NCBI GenBank assembly: GCA_947372165.1
Contig: CANBSP010000005.1
Span: 38,321-102,320, forward strand
DNA: 64,000 bases
Reading direction: 5' to 3'
DNA from: Actinomycetota bacterium
GTDB lineage: Bacteria > Actinomycetota > Actinomycetes > Nanopelagicales > Nanopelagicaceae
Below are positions 34,344-45,900 of this stretch, piece by piece; positions within the stretch are counted from its first letter, which is position 1; each line of letters begins with the position of its first letter. The notes beneath the pieces are model-generated. The model was not told where the DNA came from and searched no databases. It worked only from the letters and a program-made list of their open reading frames with translations. The position numbers and the translations under genes were made by a program.

Positions 34344-35660
34344 ATGGCTCACTATTCGATCGCAATCGTCGGCGCAGGACCTGCCGGGTATTTCACTGCC
34401 CAGGCGCTCCAGAACGCTCAAAGCGAGGACCGCACCTTTGCCATTGATCTCTTTGAACGCCTCCCAACCATGTGGGGATTAGTTCGATCAGGTGTAGCTC
34501 CAGATCACCCAAAGATTAAGACGGTTGCAAAGGTATTTGAGAAGGTAGCTGCCGAACCTAATTTCCGCCTCTTTGGCAATATTGAAATCGGCAAAGATAT
34601 AGATATTGAAGACCTCACCTCTCGCTATGACGCAGTCGTAATGTGTACTGGTTCTGCCATTGGTCGAAAGCTTGGTATTCCGGGAGAGGATCTCATTGGA
34701 TCAATCTCGGCTGCAGAGTTTGTACCTTGGTATAACGGACATCCAGATTATGCAGACCTTGAGATTGATCTTTCGGGTGATACAGCCGTTGTCATTGGTG
34801 CAGGAAATGTTGCGATGGATTGCGCACGTATCTTGGCGATCAATCCAAGCGAACTTGATACAACGGATACCGCAGAGCATGCGCTCGCTCACCTACATGC
34901 ATCAAATATTCGTAAGGTCTATATCGCTGGACGTCGCGGTGTAGAACATGCAGCGTTCACGGCACCCGAACTTCGCGATCTACCGAAACTTGAACATACT
35001 GATGTTCACATTGATTCCCAACAAGTGAGTGAAGCTCATGCACGTGCAGAAGCCGCTGGTGAGATCGAGAAGCATCTTGCATCAAATCTTGAAGCATGGC
35101 GCCTTATCGCCGAACACCCAAAATCAGGCCACGATCGATCCATGGAGTTCCGATTCCTCTCTGCCCCAAAGGAGATTAAGGGAGATGAGAACGGCAAGGT
35201 AAGGGAAGTTATCTTTGGTATCAATAGAGTTGAAGGCAGCAAGGTAGTTGATACTGGTGAGACTTATTCGATTCCTTGTTCATTAGTTATTTCTGCCATT
35301 GGATATCAGGCCGCACCAATTAACGGGGTCTACTTCCATAATGGAATTATTGAAAATGAGAATGGTCGAGTGCTCGGTACCAATATCTACACAGTGGGAT
35401 GGGCAAAGCGTGGTCCATCCGGTGTGATCGGAACGAATAAGAGCGATGCATCTGATGTTGTAGATCTGATCCTCGAAGATTTGAAAGAGCCAAAAGAGAC
35501 GATGGATATCTCGATGCTCATTCCATCAGGCCATCAGATCATCGATCAGGCGGCTTGGGCGAAGATCAATAACGCTGAAATCGCAGCGGGCGAACCCCTC
35601 GGAAAACCACGTATAAAAGAGGCTTCTTGGCCTAAATTGCTGAGTTTGGGGCTTAATTAG
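34344..35660 (+). CDS. fprA: Ferredoxin/adrenodoxin-NADP+ reductase, FprA type
   Basis: An FAD flavoprotein that passes electrons between NADPH and ferredoxin. The N-terminal FAD motif is AIVGAGPAGYFTA, followed by the strongly conserved MWGLVRSGVAPDHPKIK. The NADPH-binding motif is VIGAGNVAMDCARIL, and GTNIYTVGWAKRGPSGVIGTNK is near the C-terminus. The length of 438 residues matches mycobacterial FprA. No ribosome site precedes ATG 34344; TAAACT at 34329-34334 may be a -10 box, so the mRNA could be almost leaderless. In this cell it may feed the P450 at 51410. Confidence 0.93.
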   Translation: MAHYSIAIVGAGPAGYFTAQALQNAQSEDRTFAIDLFERLPTMWGLVRSGVAPDHPKIKTVAKVFEKVAAEPNFRLFGNIEIGKDIDIEDLTSRYDAVVMCTGSAIGRKLGIPGEDLIGSISAAEFVPWYNGHPDYADLEIDLSGDTAVVIGAGNVAMDCARILAINPSELDTTDTAEHALAHLHASNIRKVYIAGRRGVEHAAFTAPELRDLPKLEHTDVHIDSQQVSEAHARAEAAGEIEKHLASNLEAWRLIAEHPKSGHDRSMEFRFLSAPKEIKGDENGKVREVIFGINRVEGSKVVDTGETYSIPCSLVISAIGYQAAPINGVYFHNGIIENENGRVLGTNIYTVGWAKRGPSGVIGTNKSDASDVVDLILEDLKEPKETMDISMLIPSGHQIIDQAAWAKINNAEIAAGEPLGKPRIKEASWPKLLSLGLN

Positions 35661-35721
35661 TTAGCAGGTAGTATTCACTCTCCACCACCGTGTGGGATTC
35701 TTAAGGAAACTGCAGAATCTT

Positions 35722-35797
35722 GCGCTTGTAGCTCAACGGATAGAGCATCTGACTACGGATCAGAAGGTTAGGGGTTCGAATCCCTTCAAGCGCACCA
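35722..35797 (+). tRNA. tRNA-Arg (ACG)
   Basis: A 76-nt canonical tRNA. The acceptor stem GCGCTTG (35722-35728) pairs with CAAGCGC (35787-35793), then A and encoded CCA. The anticodon loop CTACGGA carries ACG at 35755-35757, normally read as ICG for CGU/CGC/CGA. The D-loop keeps GG and the T-loop reads TTCGAAT. A strong terminator follows at 35828. Confidence 0.96.
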
Positions 35798-35827
35798 GCT
35801 ACTTTTTACTCATGGTTGCACGCACAG

Positions 35828-35860
35828 AAAAAGCCCCCAGTAAATAACCGGGGGCTTTTT
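35828..35860 (+). terminator. Rho-independent terminator after tRNA-Arg
   Basis: AAAAAGCCCCC (35828-35838) pairs with GGGGGCTTTTT (35850-35860) around an 11-nt loop. The stem is GC-rich and ends in a five-T run, and because A's mirror the T's it could also stop transcription from the other strand. Confidence 0.93.
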
Positions 35861-35863
35861 GCA

Positions 35864-36010
35864 CTCTTCTGACTAAGGTTGTTTAATTCTATATTCACAA
35901 CCTTGGAGTATCAACTTCTCAATGAAGTTTTCATCAGAAAATTCAAACTCATTTCTATGGTTCGCAAATGCGGCTGTAGCTCAGCGAATAGAGCCCTCTT
36001 CTGACTAAGG
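35864..36010 (+). repeat. 15-bp direct repeat that includes the anticodon arm of the tRNA-like gene
   Basis: CTCTTCTGACTAAGG occurs at 35864-35878 and again at 35996-36010, 132 bp apart. The second copy spans the anticodon stem and loop of the tRNA-like gene at 35970. A match of this length in the same short region is unlikely by chance and suggests local duplication or conversion. Confidence 0.8.
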
Positions 36011-36042
36011 AGGTGATGTGGGTTTGAATCCCACCAGTCGCA
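35970..36042 (+). tRNA. Atypical tRNA-like gene (apparent anticodon GAC, Val), possibly a pseudogene
   Basis: A full cloverleaf can be drawn: acceptor GCGGCTG / CAGTCGC with one G-U pair, D-stem GCTC/GAGC, anticodon stem CTCTT/AGGAG, T-stem GTGGG/CCCAC. The loop CTGACTA puts GAC at 36003-36005, but position 37 is T rather than a purine. No CCA is encoded, unlike the other two tRNAs here. D-loop G19 is A and T-loop C56 is T (TTTGAAT), so the G19-C56 contact has become a possible A-U pair. The anticodon arm is part of a 15-bp repeat. It may be a degenerate copy or an unusual functional tRNA. Confidence 0.6.
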
Positions 36043-36051
36043 TATACATAG

Positions 36052-36082
36052 AGTGACTTCCGCTTGGTCAGCGGGGGTCACT
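36052..36082. terminator. GC-rich hairpin between the tRNA-like gene and the mutM remnant
   Basis: AGTGAC (36052-36057) pairs with GTCACT (36077-36082), and an inner stem CCGCT (36060-36064) pairs with AGCGG (36070-36074). It lacks a long T-run. It could end transcription of the tRNA-like gene from the left, or of the ancestral mutM from the right. Confidence 0.6.
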
Positions 36083-36088
36083 TCTATC

Positions 36089-36108
36089 TAAGTCGTTGAC
36101 ACTTCGGG
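36089..36108. repeat. 20-bp direct repeat, left copy (displaced mutM 3' end)
   Basis: TAAGTCGTTGACACTTCGGG is identical to 48313-48332, inside the last codons of mutM. Read on the minus strand this copy encodes PKCQRL, then R and a TAG stop. Beyond the identical core the reading frame still resembles mutM (ASDF against SSHF) with one codon, the zinc cysteine, deleted. It is therefore a true mutM 3'-end remnant, 12.2 kb away from the gene. Confidence 0.88.
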
Positions 36109-36162
36109 AAGTCAGAGGCTTTTCGCAAACAAGTAAGAAAAGAACCGGAATGTTAGCTCAAC

Positions 36163-36816
36163 TTACTTGCCAGTCGAAGGTGTAAATTCCAATTTACGAG
36201 ACATGATCTTCTTAGCCTTTGCTTCACTTACGCCCCAAACTGAAAGTCCGATTCCATAAGCTATATCGGCTTCTTCAGGAGTTAAATCATCTTTGACATG
36301 CACTGCGTACATCACGCCTGAGAAAATATTGGTCCAGAGAACCCATCGTGCTTCGAAATCTTCTCCCTTGATGGCGCCAGTTGAGGCCACTCGTCTGAAA
36401 ACGTCTTTACCCTCACCTTGGTCAGCATCAATAATAAAATGTGAACTCTCAGATAATGAGTGATGAAGAGCTTTTGCGAAGAGGGGATGAGTCAGCTTCG
36501 CTCTGAAGAGCCTTCTTCCGATATCTAGCACCCGTTCAATTGGATCACCGGGTGAAGAGTTCTCCGCTGAATATCTCAGGAAGTCCTGCCAGAGATCAGC
36601 AAATGCAAGGAGAAAGAGTTCATCCTTGTTCTGAAAATACTTGTAAATAGTCGTCGGGGAGACCTCGGCATGGGCTGCTATCTGCTCGATCGTGGCAGAA
36701 GGCCCGACCTCAGCCAGGATCTCTTGGGCATTCTTGATCAACTTGGCCCTATTTCGTGCGCTGTAGGCAGCCTGACGATTGCCCAGAACCGGAGCCGTCT
36801 GCTTCTTCGCCGCCAT
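36163..36816 (-). CDS. TetR family transcriptional regulator
   Basis: A 217-residue regulator with the N-terminal helix-turn-helix IEQIAAHAEVSPTTIYKYFQNKDELF and an all-helical ligand domain that I cannot assign to a ligand. It is divergent from the second giant gene and the 141-bp gap holds two perfect inverted repeats, so control of that gene is likely. No clear ribosome site precedes ATG 36816. Both genes lie between the two copies of the 20-bp mutM repeat and may have arrived together. Confidence 0.9.
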   Translation of the reverse strand: MAAKKQTAPVLGNRQAAYSARNRAKLIKNAQEILAEVGPSATIEQIAAHAEVSPTTIYKYFQNKDELFLLAFADLWQDFLRYSAENSSPGDPIERVLDIGRRLFRAKLTHPLFAKALHHSLSESSHFIIDADQGEGKDVFRRVASTGAIKGEDFEARWVLWTNIFSGVMYAVHVKDDLTPEEADIAYGIGLSVWGVSEAKAKKIMSRKLEFTPSTGK

Positions 36817-36833
36817 AGGCCAACTCTAGAACC

Positions 36834-36851
36834 ATCCCACACAACTGGGAT
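36834..36851. promoter_or_regulatory. Candidate TetR operator
   Basis: ATCCCACACAACTGGGAT has perfect 6-bp arms (ATCCCA/TGGGAT) around 6 bp. It lies 17 bp upstream of the tetR start codon, a usual place for autoregulation. Confidence 0.5.
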
Positions 36852-36885
36852 AGAGCCCGACACTTGAAAGTCACTTCTAAAACTG

Positions 36886-36908
36886 GTGCCACCTCTCATT
36901 TGTGGCAC
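36886..36908. promoter_or_regulatory. Inverted repeat in the promoter region of the second giant gene
   Basis: GTGCCAC (36886-36892) and GTGGCAC (36902-36908) are perfect 7-bp arms with a 9-bp spacer, 50 bp before the chosen start of the giant gene. TTGTGG inside the right arm (36900-36905) could serve as -35 with GATTAT (36924-36929) as -10. It could be an operator for the TetR protein or another factor. Confidence 0.45.
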
Positions 36909-36957
36909 AATTCTCCAAGATTGGATTATCCTTCCAATATACAACTCAAGGGGTCCC

Positions 36958-39900
36958 GTGCTTATTAAGTTTTCTCAAGCTATCAAGCAGATGCGGCCGA
37001 CCATGTGCCTAAAAGCCTCGCGCGTAGTGGTTGCGGCGCTGCTGGGATCACTCCTTGTGCCAATTGCGGGAATCACCGCTCCACAAATTTTGCCTACAGC
37101 AGCAGCGGCAACAACCGGCAGCCTTACCGTCACATCGGATGGGGCTACAAATAATCCGTGCGGAACATCAAAGGGAGACAATCAGCTCGGAGTTACCTTA
37201 CCTTCGGGGAAAGCGATAAGTGACTCTTCGGCATACACCATCGAAACTTGGGTGAAGTCAGATTCGAGCACAAACTCTGGACGTCAGTGTGCACAAATGG
37301 CTTTTTCAGATTCGTTGTGGGGAACAACCGACTCGTGGAATCAACGCACTGGTGACAATAGCTCGACATGGGGGGCGTACTACGGTTATAGCGGTGGGAC
37401 TATTGTTATTAGATGCGGGCTTACCGAATCCGATAGCCAAAGCTTATGTAAATCTGTCGATTTTTCGGCGGGCTCTTGGACGCACGTAGCAATTCAAAAA
37501 TCAGTTGTCGCAGGCGTTATTCGAATGACACTCTTCATTAATGGCGTAGTCGTGGTTTCAAGAAATGTAACCGGGCAATCTAATTCAACTTTACTGAGAT
37601 ACGCGAAGATCGGGACATTTGGATCTAGCAATACTGGAAAAGCTTCGTATGGGCAGATACGAGTGACGGCCGGCTCGTTATACCCTACCGACGGAGCCTC
37701 GAGCTTTTCCCCGACTTACGATTTTTCATCCACCGTTTCGGGCGGTACAGTCTCAAGCGGCGCAACGGTCGTCGCCCTATTTAAACCTCAGACTGATTCA
37801 ACGACATCCAACCTTGTAGATTTAACCGGAAATGGTTCGACAGTAGTGAGCCAAGTCTCAGCTGCAAATGTAACTGCAACGTCAGATTTTGCCTCCCCGC
37901 CGGCCCCCGCCTTTTCTTACACATCATCTTCAATCACGACGATCGCCGGCACCGCTATCACCTCAGATAATCCCATTTCAACCGGCGGAGACATTAATAC
38001 TTATTCTGTGAGCCCGGCTTTACCAACGGGACTCTCATTAGATACAACGTCAGGGTCTATTTCTGGAACGCCGACTTCCTATTCGCCAACCACAACCTAT
38101 GTTGTTACTGGTACACAGGCGAGCTCTGGCTTGACCACGACTGCAAACGTCACAATTACTGTCAATAAACCCCCGACATCGGTCTCGATAGCCCTTGCTA
38201 ACGGCACTGTACAAGTTGGTGTGATCGATACAGTCACCGCGACGGCTTCAGTGGCTGGAACTGTTTCCTTCCAAACCGACTTGGGAACTATTTCTGGTTG
38301 TTCCTCAGTCGCGACGACACTTTCTTCCCCATTCACTGCTACCTGTGCATGGAATCCCACGACCATCTATTACACGATGAATGCAACTCTGACCCCGACA
38401 TCATCTCTGTTAGCAAAGTCCACCTCGACACCGGCGCTAACTAATATTCGAGGGAGCCTTTCTCTTACTTCAACAGGGAGTCACGTATTCGCAGACAACT
38501 CTGGAAACACGTCGACCAACAACGCGCTCATCCTCAACTTTCCATCAGGTACTGGATTAATAACAGGTCAAAACTTCACGATCGAAACTTGGGTAAAGAG
38601 CTCTACCTCAAACCTTACGATGCAGTTGGGTGCGATCTATGGCGATAGTTTCTACTTGGACCGTGGTCAAGGAATTCAAATTTATAACAGCGGCACGGCT
38701 ATCAATGGATATGCAGCTACAGGCTATATGGGAACAATTACACCGACGACTCCAGTAACAGCGGCCACTTGGCAGAACGTTGTCTTTCAGCGAAACTATG
38801 TTGCGGGTCAGGCGACTCAGTCCTTCGACACCTTGTTCATAAATGGACAGATGGTGGCTCAATGGGCTGATGGTGGCTTCCTTACTCAATATCCAAACGG
38901 TGGCAAGAGCACCGGGATCAAGATCGGACCCTTTGGGGGAGTTACGCTCATCGGCCCAACTCAAGTTTTGGCAGATACTTCTCTATATCCAGTGTCGGGG
39001 TTCTCTCCTTCGACTACATACTCCTTGGGCTCGAATACCATCGCACTCTTCCAGCCAAGTTCAACCTCCTGTGGTTCAGCGGTTGTCGCACCTTCCACGG
39101 TGACTGCCAGCTACCAAACGACGACATCGAGTTGTACATCAGATTATCCAACTGCGACACCCGTGATTGCCTCTGTTGTGGCCGATAGCGGTCCTGCGGC
39201 TGGCGGAAACGCTGTGGTGATCAATGGAAGTAACTTTGTTGGGTTGAGTTCGGTCAAATTTGGCACAAACATTCTCTCGGCGAGCAATTACGCTGTGAAC
39301 TCATTTGGAACTCAAATCACTGCCACGGTTCCATCTGGCTCTGCTGGAGTTGTTGATGTGACAGTAGTAACAACGCTAGGCGGCACATCGGCACTTTCTT
39401 CAACAGATAGATACACCTATCTTTCGACGCCAACGATTTCGGGGTTGAGCCCAACTTCTGGCTCAACTCAAGGTGGGGGCTCAGTAGTAATAACAGGAAC
39501 CGGCTTTACAAGTGCATCTTCAGTGCTCTTCGGATCTGTTGCGGCTTCAAGTTTTACGGTTAATAGTTCTACTCAAATTACCGCATCCGCTCCGGCCGGT
39601 AGTGCAGGGACTGTGCATATACAGATAACGGCACCGGGTGGAACAACTGTTTCGACTTCGGCAGATCAGTACACATACACAGGAGCGGTCACCGTAACAG
39701 GAATTTCACCAACCTCAGGTGCTACTGCAGGCGGAACATCCGTCATCATCACCGGAACTAACTTCACCAGTGTTACTGCTGTAAAATTTGGCACCACTAC
39801 GGCAAGTAGTTACACCGTAAATAGTTCGACTCAAATTACCGCTGTATCACCGGCAGGAACCGCTGGTGCCGTTGATGTGACGGTTACTTCCGGCGGAACA

Positions 39901-42900
39901 ACCTCGGCAACATCGTCTGCTGACCTATTCACATATACAGCCGCCGTGACCATTACCGGTATAAGCCCAAGTTATGGCCCGGTTGCCGGTGGCACATCGG
40001 TCGTCGTTACTGGAACTAATTTCACCGGCGCAACCGCCGTTAAATTCGGTACGGTAGCGGCCACAAGTTATATCGTGAATAGCTCGACCCAGATTACTGC
40101 CGTCGCGCCAGCAGGTACGGCTGGCACTGTTGATATTGCGGTGACAGCGGGAACTACATCCGGGGTTGTTAATGCGGATAAATTCACGTATTTCGCCCTT
40201 CCAACAGTCACCGGAATCGGCACTACCGTTGGCCTTACATCTGGTGGCACCTCTGTAGTTATTACCGGAACCAATTTCACAAACACATCCACAGTTCTCT
40301 TTGGAGGCACCAGCGCAGCAAGCGTGACGTGCAACAGCGCAACCCAGTTAACCGTTATCTCACCTGCTGGTTCGGGAGTGGTTGATGTACTGGTAACAAC
40401 CGTAGGCGGGACGTCCGCAACTTCTGCCGCAGATAGGTTTACCTATTACGGTGCTCCAACAATCACCGGCATTACGCCAACCTCGGGCCCGGCCAGTGGA
40501 GCGACTTCAGTTGTTATTGCAGGTACCAATTTCACCGGAGCAACTGCAGTCAAATTTGGTGCAACGAATGCCACCAGTTTCAACGTTGACAGTGCTAGCC
40601 AGATCACTGCAGTCGCACCAGCTGGAACCGGATCAGTTGATGTAACTGTTGTAAATCCTGCGACTACCTCGGCAATTTCATTGTACGGAAAGTACAACTA
40701 TGTGGCGGTGCCGACAATTACTGCAATCTCTGTCTCAACCGGAACTGTTACTGGCGGAACAGCAGTGACTGTTACCGGGACAGGATTGAGCAATCTACTT
40801 TCTACAGGTGGCGTGCTCTTCGGTTCACTGGCAGCTCAAAGTGTGATTCCAATCGATTCAACTCATATCCAAGTAGTTTCACCTGCCACCACAACTCTTG
40901 GTGATGTCCACATTATTCTGACAAACGCTTCAGGGGCATCAACACAGAGTGCCGCAGACCTCTTCACCTACACCCAAGGTGTTCTCACACTAACTTTTGG
41001 TACAGCCCCCACTGGTCTGGTCTATGGCGAGGCCGTCGGCACTCATTCAGTGACAGCGACTTCATCGCCGGCAAGTACCGGGACCATCGTCTTCGCAACA
41101 ACAAATTCAACCGTATGTTCGGTGAATTCATCTACTGGTGCGCTCACAGTTCTGACTGCGGGCACATGCACAATCACAGCAAATAACAGTGGAACCACAA
41201 ACTATCTAGCGGCCCCTCAAGTCAGCCAGACCATCACCGTGGCGAAAGCCAGCCCTCTACTTTCAAGCTTCAGCATTGCTAATCAGAGCTTTGGCGGTTC
41301 ACCTCTTACCCTGACAGCACCGACTGTTTCCTCTTCCATCCCGGGATCATTTACTTACACGTCAGCAACCACCTCGGTTGCGACAATAAGTGGCGCTAAC
41401 TTGAGCTCAGTTGGCATCGGTACTTCGATTATTACTGCTCTCTTTACGCCAACGGATACAACAAATTACAACACTGCATCGATTACGGCGACTGTGACTG
41501 TAGGCAAGTCCAGCGCCTTAACGATTACCTTCGGAACCGCCCCAACAGGTGTGTCCTATGCCGAACCTGCCGGAACCCATTCCGTCACTGCAACATCAAG
41601 CCCATCAAGTACCGGAACAATCATCTTTGCCTCTACGACCCCGTCAATCTGTTCGGTCAATGCCTCAACCGGATCACTCACCATTATTGCTCTAGGGACT
41701 TGCACAATCACTGCAAATAATGCCGGCACTGCAAATTACTCTGCTGCACTCCAAATCTCTCAAGACTTAGTCGTGGGCCAATCATCCGCCTTGAACCTCA
41801 CTTTCGGTGCAGCCCCAACCGGCGTCACATATGGTGAGTCAGTAGGCACTCATTCAGTGACAGCGACTTCATCGCCAGCTAGTACCGGAACCATTACCTT
41901 TGCCTCGACAACGTCAACGGTATGTACGGTGAACTCATCCTCTGGTGCACTCACGATTCTTGCTTCAGGCACTTGTACGATCACGGCGAATGACAGTGGC
42001 ACAACAAATTACTTGGCTGCCGCCCAAATCACTCAAAACATTACTGTCGGAAAAGCCGGCACTCTCTCTATAGCCTTCGGAACAGCCCCAGCGGGTCTGA
42101 CCTATGGAGAGGCTGCGGGGACCCACTCAGTCACCGCGACTTCATCGCCTGCAAGTACCGGGACTATCGTCTTCGCTTCTACAACACCTTCGGTATGTAC
42201 TGTTAACGCCTCATCTGGCGCGATTACAGTGCTTATTGCTGGCACCTGCACAATCACCGCTGATAACAGCGGAACCGCAAACTATTCAGCAGCGACACGA
42301 GTCACGCAAAACCTTACGGTGGCAAAGGCAACTCCGACCCTTTCTGGATTTACGATCGTGAGCCAACTCTTTGGTTCCTCACCTATCACGCTGACAGCAC
42401 CGACTATTACGCCTTCAATCCCAGGAACCTTTACTTACACATCAGGGACTACCTCTGTCGCGACCATAAGCGGAACGACTCTCACAATTGTTGCTACGGG
42501 TTCATCGATCATTACCGCACTTTTCACCCCAACTGATACGGCGAATCACAACACCGCGACAACTACCGCGACCGAAACAGTTGGTCAAGCAGATCAAGTA
42601 ATAACCGATGCTTCAGTAATTCCAGTTACCGGTGCATTGAGTTCAACCTATACACCTACTGTCACCGCGCCTGGTGGTACCGTGACACGTACTCTTGATG
42701 CCGCATCGATTGGCTGCACAATTGCTGGTGGTGTAATCACCATCACAGGCACAGGTGATTGCATCATCAACTTCAATCAGGCTGGTAACGCAAGTTATAA
42801 GGCTGCACCAATGGTTCAGCAGACCTTGCATATTCTTGCGATGACATGCTCTGTGAGCGGCAGCTTCTACGTCACTGGAACCGAAATCCCAGAATTCGCA

Positions 42901-45900
42901 GGTAAGAACTGCAAGGGCACTGTGACGATTCCTAACGGGATTATCAAAGTTGTGAAGTTTGCATTCGCATTCGGTGAAAGTGGCAGTTCAAGTGATGCTA
43001 ACCGTGATCTCACGGCTGTGGTCTTCCAAGGCAATACTCTCTACAACATTGACCAAGGTGCTTTCTCTAGCCTTGGACTCTCCACGGTCACCATCCCAGC
43101 ATCAGTGCATGATGTGGGGCAATTCGCCTTTAGGAACAATCCGCTTACCTCGGCAACCGTTCTTGGTGGCGCTTATCCAGATGGCACGTATCTCGGCCTG
43201 GGAGTCTTCTCAAATCAGGCCTATTTACTTGGTGCAAATGGTCAAGGAGTACCTCTCACTTTGACGCTCGGAAGTGGCCAGATCCATATTCAGGATTACT
43301 TCGGGAGCACAACAACATTCCAAGCCATTGATTTCGGATCGGCAATCACGGAAATCGGTCAAAATGCCTTCAATCAAAATGGCATTGGCGCAGGTTGGGT
43401 TCCGGTCTTCCCAACCACAATCAAAACTTTCGGTCCTGGCGCCTTCTCTCAGAGCCCAAACCTTAAGGTCATTCGATTTGGGTCATCATCCATGCTCGGC
43501 ATCACTGCAATCAGTGCCACTGCATTTGATCAGGGATCACTCACAAGTGTCCAAGATTGTGAAGCTCCGAGTGCTACAACCATTCTTCATACATATTTAC
43601 GAACATATCAACCACAAGCTTTGATCTGGTGTAACGCTGTGGTTCCAAACGCTCCAACTACTTTGGTAGCCACTGCTGGTAATGGACAAGTCGCGCTCTC
43701 CTGGGCTGCTGGAATTTCGCAGAATGAAGCGCCAACCTACGACTACACCATTCAATACTCATCTAATGGTGGAACTTCTTGGAGCACCTTTTCACATACT
43801 GCATCTACAGCCACATCTATTACCGTAAATGGTCTTGCAAATGGAACTACCTACCTCTTCAAGGTAGCCGCCGTAAATCTCATCGGAACCGGAAGTTTCA
43901 CATCCACTGTTCAAGGCAAACCGTTAGGGCTCTCCTTTACGCCCCTGTTTGATACTCCGGTATCCACGGTGAATGGCTTCACGGTGAATGTATCTAACTA
44001 TGACGGTGCCTATGTCTGGCAAAATGCAATCGTCACAGCAGGGTCAGGCACTATCAGTATTGGCACAGCTGCCAATGGCAAACTCCCGCTCACCGTCACA
44101 GGTATGGCACCGGGTGATGTTTCTTCAATATCTATTACAGCTTTGAGACAGAATTTCTCGGATGGCATTGCCTATGCTTCTGGAAAGGCACTTGAAGCAG
44201 CACTCACTCCAGTTATAGGAAATGTTGTGGCTACCACGGGTGGCTTTAGAGCGACGATTACCAATTTTGACTCAACATTCCAATGGAGCGCACAATCTAC
44301 GCTCGGCAATGCTGCGATTAGCGGTACGGGAGACATTGTTGTCACTGGAGTAAATCCTCAGACTCAAGTCACCCTAACAGTCGGCACCTCTCGCACTGGA
44401 TATGCGCCAGGAAATGCAAGCACAACCGTGACAACACTTCAGCTCCTCCAAGTTATTTATAACGGAAATGGCGCAACAGGTGGTTCGGCCCCGGTTGATT
44501 CAAATCAATATGCATCGAGTGCAACTGCGGTGGTCTTAGCGAACCCTGCTCAGGGCGGATTTAGCCTCAGTGGAAATAATCTTGTGGGCTGGACGCTCAA
44601 CTCTGGCGGAACCGGACAGGTTTATCAGGCAGGAAATTCTCTTCAACTTGGCTCTGCAAGTGTCACGCTCTATGCAAAATGGTCGAAAATTCAGTACACC
44701 GTTACTTACTATCCAAATGGTGGAACAGGGTCTGTGCCAACCGATCTCACCACCTACACAATTGGTGAGAGTGTGCCGATTTATGGAAACACTGGACCTC
44801 TCTCTCGTATCGGTTACAGCTTTGCTGGATGGGGATATAACTCCACCGAGACCGATCAAATCTTCCAATCAGGTCAGGGCTACACCGTTGGCGCAAACAA
44901 TGTCACCTTCTATGCGGTGTGGAGTGCAAATACTTATACGGTGACCTATGACAGCAATGGTGCAACAGGATCACCGAGCAAGGCGACAGATTCCTACACA
45001 ACAGCCTCAACGGCCATCACTCTTGCAACAGTAGGATCAATGGCAAAAACTGGATACAACTTCGCTGGATGGGGATTGGCCGCTTCATCCACCCCGGTTG
45101 CAGATGGATACACCGTCGCTGCAAATACTCGACTCTATGCACAGTGGAATATTGCAAGCTTTGCTGTCACCTACCTCGCCGGCACAAATGGCAGCGGCAA
45201 CGTACCTACCCAAAATGCAGTGAACTACGGTGCTAATTTCACGGTGGCACCATCAGCCGGGCTAAGTGCGACCGATGGCACATACACCTATGCATTTGTC
45301 TCATGGATGGATGGCGCAGGTGCTACTTATGCACCCGGTCAGAGTTACATTATGGGTGCAGCCCCAGTAACACTCACTGCTCAGTGGACTCGTATCTATA
45401 ACGTGAAGTACTCCTTCAATGGTGGAAGCGTCTCGACGCCTATCCCAGATCAGCAAAAGGTCTCTGGCGACATCATCACTGTTTCATCAGTGATCCCTAC
45501 TCGCGCTGGTTACACCTTTACCACCTGGCAAGACCAGGGCGGTCGATCAGCGGCAGCTTCATCGAGTTACACCGTCTCTGATAACCACTACCTCCTCTAT
45601 GCGCAATGGACACCTGTCTCATACACCGTCACGTACGACTCGAACGGTGGTGGAACTAATCCAACCGAACGCACACATGTGATCGGAGAGATCTTCACTC
45701 TTGCTTCAGCGCCAACCAAGACTGGTTACGACTTTGCATACTGGAGTGATGGCGGGTCCACCCATTACAACGCTGGTGGCACCTATCTCGTTGGCACTCA
45801 GAACATTGCGCTGCAAGCGCAATGGACACCGCAGGTTTACGTTATTACTTATGACTTCAATGGCGGAACTGGAAATCCAATTTCTCCAACCAACTACACC

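Larger units (their letters stand above)
35661..36162. other. 502-bp RNA-gene and repeat region between fprA and the TetR gene
   Basis: No protein gene is seen here. In order it holds tRNA-Arg, a strong intrinsic terminator, a 15-bp direct repeat copy at 35864-35878, an AT-rich stretch with an 8-bp inverted repeat (AAGGTTGT 35875-35882 / ACAACCTT 35897-35904), a tRNA-like gene, a GC-rich hairpin and a copy of the mutM 3' end. The number of duplicated scraps suggests a site of repeated recombination. Confidence 0.75.
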
